DNA of 16,200 bases from NCBI GenBank assembly GCA_002372325.1, contig DFFT01000027.1:1-16200 (forward strand), in the 5' to 3' direction. The translations under genes and the position numbers were made by a program. This stretch comes from Succinivibrionaceae bacterium UBA3769. Its GTDB lineage: Bacteria; Pseudomonadota; Gammaproteobacteria; Enterobacterales; Succinivibrionaceae. The notes under the pieces are model-generated. The model did no database searches. It saw nothing but the letters and a program-made list of their open reading frames with translations, and was not told where the DNA came from. Below are positions 12,863-16,200 of the stretch, piece by piece; the stretch's first letter is position 1; each line of letters begins with the position of its first letter.

Positions 12863-13633
12863 TCAGCGTTTATGCCAGGCGTGCAGCATTTCCTTTTTCA
12901 GGCTTTCCACTCTTTTGGCATCAAAATTCCGGGAGGAGTTAAGCTCCACCTCGGCATGGATCCTTTTGTTTTCCAGAAAACGGGCGATAAAGGCGCCGCC
13001 CTGAATCTCCAGAGAGCTGTTATGAGTCTTTACCACCTCCTGGAAGAAGGCATCCTCCAGAATGGCCTTAACCGATTTGGTGTTGTCAATGAAGCTCATA
13101 TCGATGCCCACGCAGTAGAACTCTTCGGAGGAAGGTCGCAGGGGACTCCGGAGGAAGGATCCGGAAGCTCCCAGCCAGCTGGAGTAGCTGGCTCTGGGCT
13201 GAGTCATGGTGACAAAGTTAACATAGTTCCGCACCAGGGCTTCATTGCTGGTTTTGTGATGGCTGAGCCCCCACATTTCAGAAAACTTCCACACGCTCTG
13301 GCAGCGCTTCATGGCGATTTGGCAGGTGCGGTTGAAGTTATCCATGCGGTTGGTGCGATCCCCGGAGCCGAAGTCATCCAGAATTACATTGCCCCCTTCG
13401 TTTAAGGTGATCCACATGAAGGTATCGCTGTTAGTCGGAGCCACGATGCCGTCAATGCCGGCCTTTACGGTGCCGATGGTGGGAAAGGGAGACTTGGGAT
13501 GGCGGTAGAGCTTCATCATGGCCATAAGCACATCATTCTGGCTTTTGACTTCAATGTTTTTCATGATGCCAAACACCTGAGCCCTGGCCAGATTGTCAGG
13601 GGAACCGGTCAGGCAGGCAATACTGATCAACAT
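12863..13633 (-). CDS. Unrecognised 256-residue protein
   Basis: I do not recognise this protein. It starts MLISIACLTGSPDNLARAQ and has no convincing signal peptide or membrane segment beyond a short hydrophobic start. Notable parts are TVKAGIDGIVAPTNSDTFMW, then LNEGGNVILDDFGSGDRTNR, a Cys pair near CQIAMKRCQ, and a basic, charged C-terminus (KRVESLKKEMLHAWHKR). The ATG at 13631-13633 is chosen because TTTTGGAG lies six bases upstream. The longer frame would begin with TTG at 13702 without a ribosome binding site. A TATAAT box lies 95 bases upstream, and a hairpin terminator follows the stop. It appears to be a single-gene unit. Base and codon use is less C/G-biased than in the flanking secreted genes. 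Confidence 0.62.
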   Translation of the reverse strand: MLISIACLTGSPDNLARAQVFGIMKNIEVKSQNDVLMAMMKLYRHPKSPFPTIGTVKAGIDGIVAPTNSDTFMWITLNEGGNVILDDFGSGDRTNRMDNFNRTCQIAMKRCQSVWKFSEMWGLSHHKTSNEALVRNYVNFVTMTQPRASYSSWLGASGSFLRSPLRPSSEEFYCVGIDMSFIDNTKSVKAILEDAFFQEVVKTHNSSLEIQGGAFIARFLENKRIHAEVELNSSRNFDAKRVESLKKEMLHAWHKR

Positions 13634-13728
13634 GCTAAGCTCCAAAATCCGCTGGTTGCAACCGATGATAAAGGGGATGAAAAGGGAAGAATTTCTGCTC
13701 AAAAAAACAGCAGAGACTCACAGCGGAA

Positions 13729-13734
13729 ATTATA
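13729..13734 (-). promoter_or_regulatory. Consensus -10 box of the 12863-13633 gene
   Basis: TATAAT on the minus strand, in an A-rich context with no clear -35 hexamer. The predicted start near 13722 gives a leader of about 90 bases. Confidence 0.45.
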
Positions 13735-13827
13735 GACCAAGTTTAATTTTTTTTTGCATTTTCCGCATGGGATATTGCTCAAAAAGTTGAGTGAGAAGAA
13801 AAAAATTCCCGGGGAGATACGGCGCGG

Positions 13828-13885
13828 GAAGAAAAAGACGCCTCCGGAAACACAAAAAGGGATTCTTCCGGAAAATGCGGCGTCT
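13828..13885 (-). terminator. Intrinsic terminator of the RelA/SpoT-like gene
   Basis: On the minus strand AGACGCC (complement of 13879-13885) pairs with GGCGTCT (complement of 13836-13842), with an inner CCGGAA/TTCCGG helix, followed by TTTTTCTTC. It begins four bases past the stop codon. A separate CCGGTC-A-GACCGG palindrome (13886-13898) covers the stop itself. Confidence 0.65.
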
Positions 13886-13889
13886 CCGG

Positions 13890-14693
13890 TCAGACCGGAA
13901 AGCGGAGATCCCGGGCTCCCTCCGGCACCGGGATCCGGGCATTCATGATGGCCTGCTGCCTGATGGCCTCGGCCTTTTCTTCGGGAGAGCAGTCCTGACT
14001 CCGGATCACCTCGTAGAAGCGATGGGTGGCCTCTTTGGTGCGGAAGGAGGTTTCGGTATGAAACTGGATTTCCACGGGAATGTTTTCCGGAGTGCGGAGG
14101 ACGACATTGGTGCCCTGATACTGATTGGGATCCGGAGCGGAATGCTGTTTGCCCTCGTGGTCATAGACATAGGCGCTGTTGCCCCAGACGTTTTTGTATA
14201 CCGCGGTTTGAATGCCGGCCCGGGAGAGTTTTTTAAGCGCTCTGGTTACCGTTTCTGCATACTTGTCCTCGGTGGTGACATAGGTATAGCGCAGAAGATC
14301 GCTGATGCCGTCGGCGGCATCCCGGATCCCGGTGCCGTTTTCCCGGGAACGCTTCAGTATCTTCCGGGTCAGACTGTCCCGGCTTTTCAGGCGGTGCTCC
14401 AGTCCGTCCAGCCGGACGTCGGCGTTTTCCAGGGAGGTGAGAATGCCGGTGATCTCCGGTTCCTCCAGAGCTGCCCGGGTCAGAAATTCGTCTGCTACAG
14501 CGGCGGCGCTTTCCTCAGTATTTCTGCGGCGGAGAACCTGCGGGGCAGCGGGGATTTTGGAGGATCCCGGCCGGACATTTTTGCCGGTATCGCCAGAAGC
14601 GGCGCCGCCGGTGGCCAGAGCCAGCAGGAAAAGGAAGAAGGGGATGGCTCCCGTGAACTTGTTCTTTAAGAGCTTGGTGATGTTCCAATTCAT
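13890..14693 (-). CDS. RelA/SpoT-fold nucleotide pyrophosphokinase-like protein with signal peptide
   Basis: RelA/SpoT synthetase domains move pyrophosphate from ATP to GDP, GTP or adenosine nucleotides. In this 267-residue product the domain runs from about 95 to 260: RLKSRDSLTRK at 101-111 fits the nucleotide-binding segment, D132 in SDLLRYTY fits the Mg-binding Asp, YQGTNVV at 192-198 fits the Y-x-x-x-H/N loop, and E208 in VEIQFHT fits the catalytic Glu of ExQxRT, followed by THRFYE. There is no HD hydrolase domain. The style (RYT, QFHT, closing PVPEGA) resembles RelA/SpoT toxin domains more than housekeeping alarmone enzymes. Residues 1-34 (basic KLLKNKF, then AIPFFLFLLALATGGAASG) look like a signal peptide, so it would act outside the cytoplasm or in another cell. 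AGGA nine bases upstream supports this ATG. An ATG at 14843 has no ribosome binding site. No immunity gene is evident. Confidence 0.72.
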   Translation of the reverse strand: MNWNITKLLKNKFTGAIPFFLFLLALATGGAASGDTGKNVRPGSSKIPAAPQVLRRRNTEESAAAVADEFLTRAALEEPEITGILTSLENADVRLDGLEHRLKSRDSLTRKILKRSRENGTGIRDAADGISDLLRYTYVTTEDKYAETVTRALKKLSRAGIQTAVYKNVWGNSAYVYDHEGKQHSAPDPNQYQGTNVVLRTPENIPVEIQFHTETSFRTKEATHRFYEVIRSQDCSPEEKAEAIRQQAIMNARIPVPEGARDLRFPV

Positions 14694-15097
14694 AGGCGCA
14701 TGTCCTGTTCCGCTTACCCGGAGGTGATAACGTTTGAAGCCGGCCGGGGTTACAGAAAAATACAGAAAAAACGATGCCTCGCTTTTTCCCTGCTGGTATT
14801 CCTGCTGCTGTTCCCTGGTCACGGCCGCAAGGATTCTTCCCATAGGTTAAATGCGGGCGGTTTTTCCAAAATTAAAGACCTTTGGGGGAAAATGTTTTCA
14901 GATAGCGTGATCCGGCCCCGGGGTCGGGTTCCGGAGGAGGCGTTTTTGCCGCTCGGCATCGTTTGCTCCCGATTATTCCGGGAAATCCTGCGGAATTCCG
15001 GCAAAAAGCCGGCAAATTCTGGCAAAATAGCGCAGGTTTCCTTTTTTTGATTATCCAGGTTTGGTTTTTCCGGCGCTGCTTCCGGTAGGGTGTTCTT
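14694..15097. other. Divergent intergenic region
   Basis: About 400 bases separate the minus-strand RelA/SpoT-like gene from the plus-strand gene at 15098, so promoters for both should lie here. I find no strong hexamer pairs. Three GGCAAA repeats spaced 10-11 bases apart (15000-15025) and a following run of T residues precede the plus-strand gene. Open frames in this stretch lack ribosome binding sites. Confidence 0.35.
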
Positions 15098-15937
15098 ATG
15101 AGATTACAGTATTTTCTTCTGCCGTTATTCCTTTTTGCTTTGGAGGCCCCGGCCTCCGACCTTTATCAGGCGTATTTCAAATGCGCTGAGGAGCATGTCA
15201 TTGCCGTGCCGGATGACCCGAATGAGCCGGACGTTCTTTCCCTTATGAAGGTTTTTCAGAAGGAGTTTCCCGCAGCCCTCACCGGTGCATATCTCGAGAA
15301 GGCCGCCTCAGGCAAGCTGTCCCAGGAGGATCAGGAGCGGCTTAACAAAGGCGTTTTTGCCACGGACGAGGATGATGACGGCAATGAAGTCATGGCCCTG
15401 GTCTGGAATGATGCCGGGGGCCGCAAGCTTCTGGGGGTGCTTTTTCATATCATGGCTGATGTGCTCTATGATGAAGAGGTGTGCTTTTACAGCTACGATC
15501 CCCAGTCCCGCGAGCTTAAAACCGTCTCGAACGAGCTCACCTCCTTCCGAGCGCCGTATGCCTCAGCCGCCGGAGCGGTTAAGAGCTACTATGCTTTTGA
15601 TGAGAACCAAGCCGAGATCATGAATGAAAACGTGGACGGTCTGCAATTCGGGATGGTCAGCGTTTTTGTTCGGGACGGGGCGAGCTTCCGCTTCCGGGGC
15701 GCCCGCATTCTCCTGCCGGCAAAGAGAGTCCGGGAGGTCAAAAAAATAAATCCGGCCTTCTATGCCTTTTACGATATTGACGGCGATGGCAATTCCGAGC
15801 TTATTTTCAGCGACAAAAAGCATGCCCGGGAAAAGATCCTGTTTGTGACGCCTGATGCGGATTTGGGCAGCAGCAAGATCGCTCTTCCGGCGGCGCTGTT
15901 CTGGCAGCCCCTGCTGGGTCTGGAATCCTGGCAGTGA
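15098..15937 (+). CDS. Secreted protein with two DxDxDG acidic loops
   Basis: 279 residues. MRLQYFLLPLFLFALEAPAS is a clear signal peptide (cleavage near 20), so the protein is periplasmic or exported. Two similar acidic motifs stand out: TDEDDDGNEVMALVW (89-103) and YDIDGDGNSELIF (225-237). Each is an Asp-rich loop leading into a hydrophobic strand, as in FG-GAP/VCBS or dockerin-type calcium loops. This suggests calcium-stabilised beta-propeller-like blades, but only two are visible. Two cysteines (C29, C129) remain in the mature part. AGGG lies seven bases before ATG. The function is unknown, and its divergent neighbour is the exported RelA/SpoT-like protein. Confidence 0.62.
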   Translation: MRLQYFLLPLFLFALEAPASDLYQAYFKCAEEHVIAVPDDPNEPDVLSLMKVFQKEFPAALTGAYLEKAASGKLSQEDQERLNKGVFATDEDDDGNEVMALVWNDAGGRKLLGVLFHIMADVLYDEEVCFYSYDPQSRELKTVSNELTSFRAPYASAAGAVKSYYAFDENQAEIMNENVDGLQFGMVSVFVRDGASFRFRGARILLPAKRVREVKKINPAFYAFYDIDGDGNSELIFSDKKHAREKILFVTPDADLGSSKIALPAALFWQPLLGLESWQ

Positions 15938-15943
15938 TATCGG

Positions 15944-16006
15944 GCTCCCGGGATGCCTGAAAAAACTGCCGTCAGGTTTAAGAGGCGGCCCGGGGGCTTT
16001 ATTTAT
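15944..16006 (+). terminator. Branched intrinsic terminator of the 15098 gene
   Basis: GCTCCCGGG (15944-15952) pairs with CCCGGGGGC (15989-15997), using one G-U pair, and encloses a CCTGA/TCAGG hairpin (15956-15976). TTTATTTAT follows. Confidence 0.6.
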
Positions 16007-16155
16007 CAGGCCCTGTTATGTTTTCCTGCTCTAAGCGGAAGACCGAGCATGGCGTTAAAACGCGCTGAAATCAACGACTGAATCCAATAAGCTAATCACT
16101 GACGGGAGATAACAGAAAGCGCAGGAAGAAGAAGGAAATGCTGAATGCTCTAGAA

Positions 16156-16200
16156 TGGTTGCGGGGGCCGGATTTGAACCAACGACCTTCGGGTTATGAG
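16156..16200 (-). tRNA. Initiator tRNA-fMet (CAT), partial, 3' part only
   Basis: The complement reads CTCATAACCCGAAGG, then the T-arm GTTCAAATCC and an acceptor end GGCCCCCGCAACCA. The anticodon CAT is at 16196-16198 and the CCA end is encoded (16156-16158). From memory, the visible 45 bases differ from the E. coli initiator tRNA at one position only (C to T ahead of GGTTCAAA). The 5' half lies beyond the right edge. Confidence 0.93.

Noticed and set aside
14694..14843. Longer start for the RelA/SpoT-like protein (ATG at 14843)
   Set aside because: No ribosome binding site, and the extra 50 residues are polar and unlike the family. The inner ATG has AGGA and leads straight into a signal peptide.
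14700..15050. Plus-strand 116-codon frame in the divergent region
   Set aside because: No ribosome binding site. It covers the leaders of both flanking genes, and the composition is not protein-like.

Overview
The window looks like chromosomal DNA of a gammaproteobacterium. The partial initiator tRNA at the right edge matches the E. coli fMet tRNA at all but one of the 45 visible bases, from memory. The UmuD-like and Fsr-like proteins also fit that class. A host-associated anaerobe of the Succinivibrionaceae type would suit the mix of a DUF6273-like protein, a Sel1-repeat protein and many unfamiliar exported proteins, but that placement is inference.

Left part (1-2700). The most unusual structure is a set of four nearly identical micro-genes of 84 bases, each encoding a 27-residue basic peptide. 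They lie on the minus strand as two tandem pairs: 87-170 with 271-354, and 2291-2374 with 2470-2553. Each pair has the same sigma-70-type promoter, the same upstream inverted repeat at the same spacing, the same 5' leader hairpin, strong ribosome binding sites and hairpin-bearing spacers. The second pair ends at a clear intrinsic terminator. Between the pairs, on the plus strand, lies a gene for a DUF6273-like protein. The left edge holds the start of a third, truncated unit, so the array may continue outside the window.

Middle (2700-6670). A 600-base stretch of probably decayed DNA is followed on the minus strand by an Fsr-type MFS exporter (3881-5131), a terminator hairpin, and an orphan UmuD-like self-cleaving S24 protein (3312-3797) with no umuC beside it. 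Next come a possible transposase fragment (5591-5740) and a YbjN-like protein gene (6041-6583) with its own promoter and a textbook terminator.

Right-middle (6670-12830), all plus strand: a DUF1189-like membrane protein, an unrecognised 211-residue protein, a small secreted protein plus a Sel1-repeat protein in one probable operon, and then two more secreted proteins. The small secreted protein (8673-9110) and the last two (10283-10786, 10952-12712) appear to share one domain with two cysteines 36-38 residues apart. It occurs four times in total, twice at the end of a roughly 300-residue disordered Pro/Glu/Ala/Lys-rich tether. I do not recognise this domain.

Right end (12830-16200). Minus strand: an unrecognised cytoplasmic-looking protein (12863-13633) and a RelA/SpoT-fold nucleotide synthetase-like protein with an apparent signal peptide (13890-14693), a strange combination that may be an exported toxin. 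Plus strand: a secreted protein with two DxDxDG-type acidic loops (15098-15937). The 5' half of the fMet tRNA gene lies beyond the right edge.
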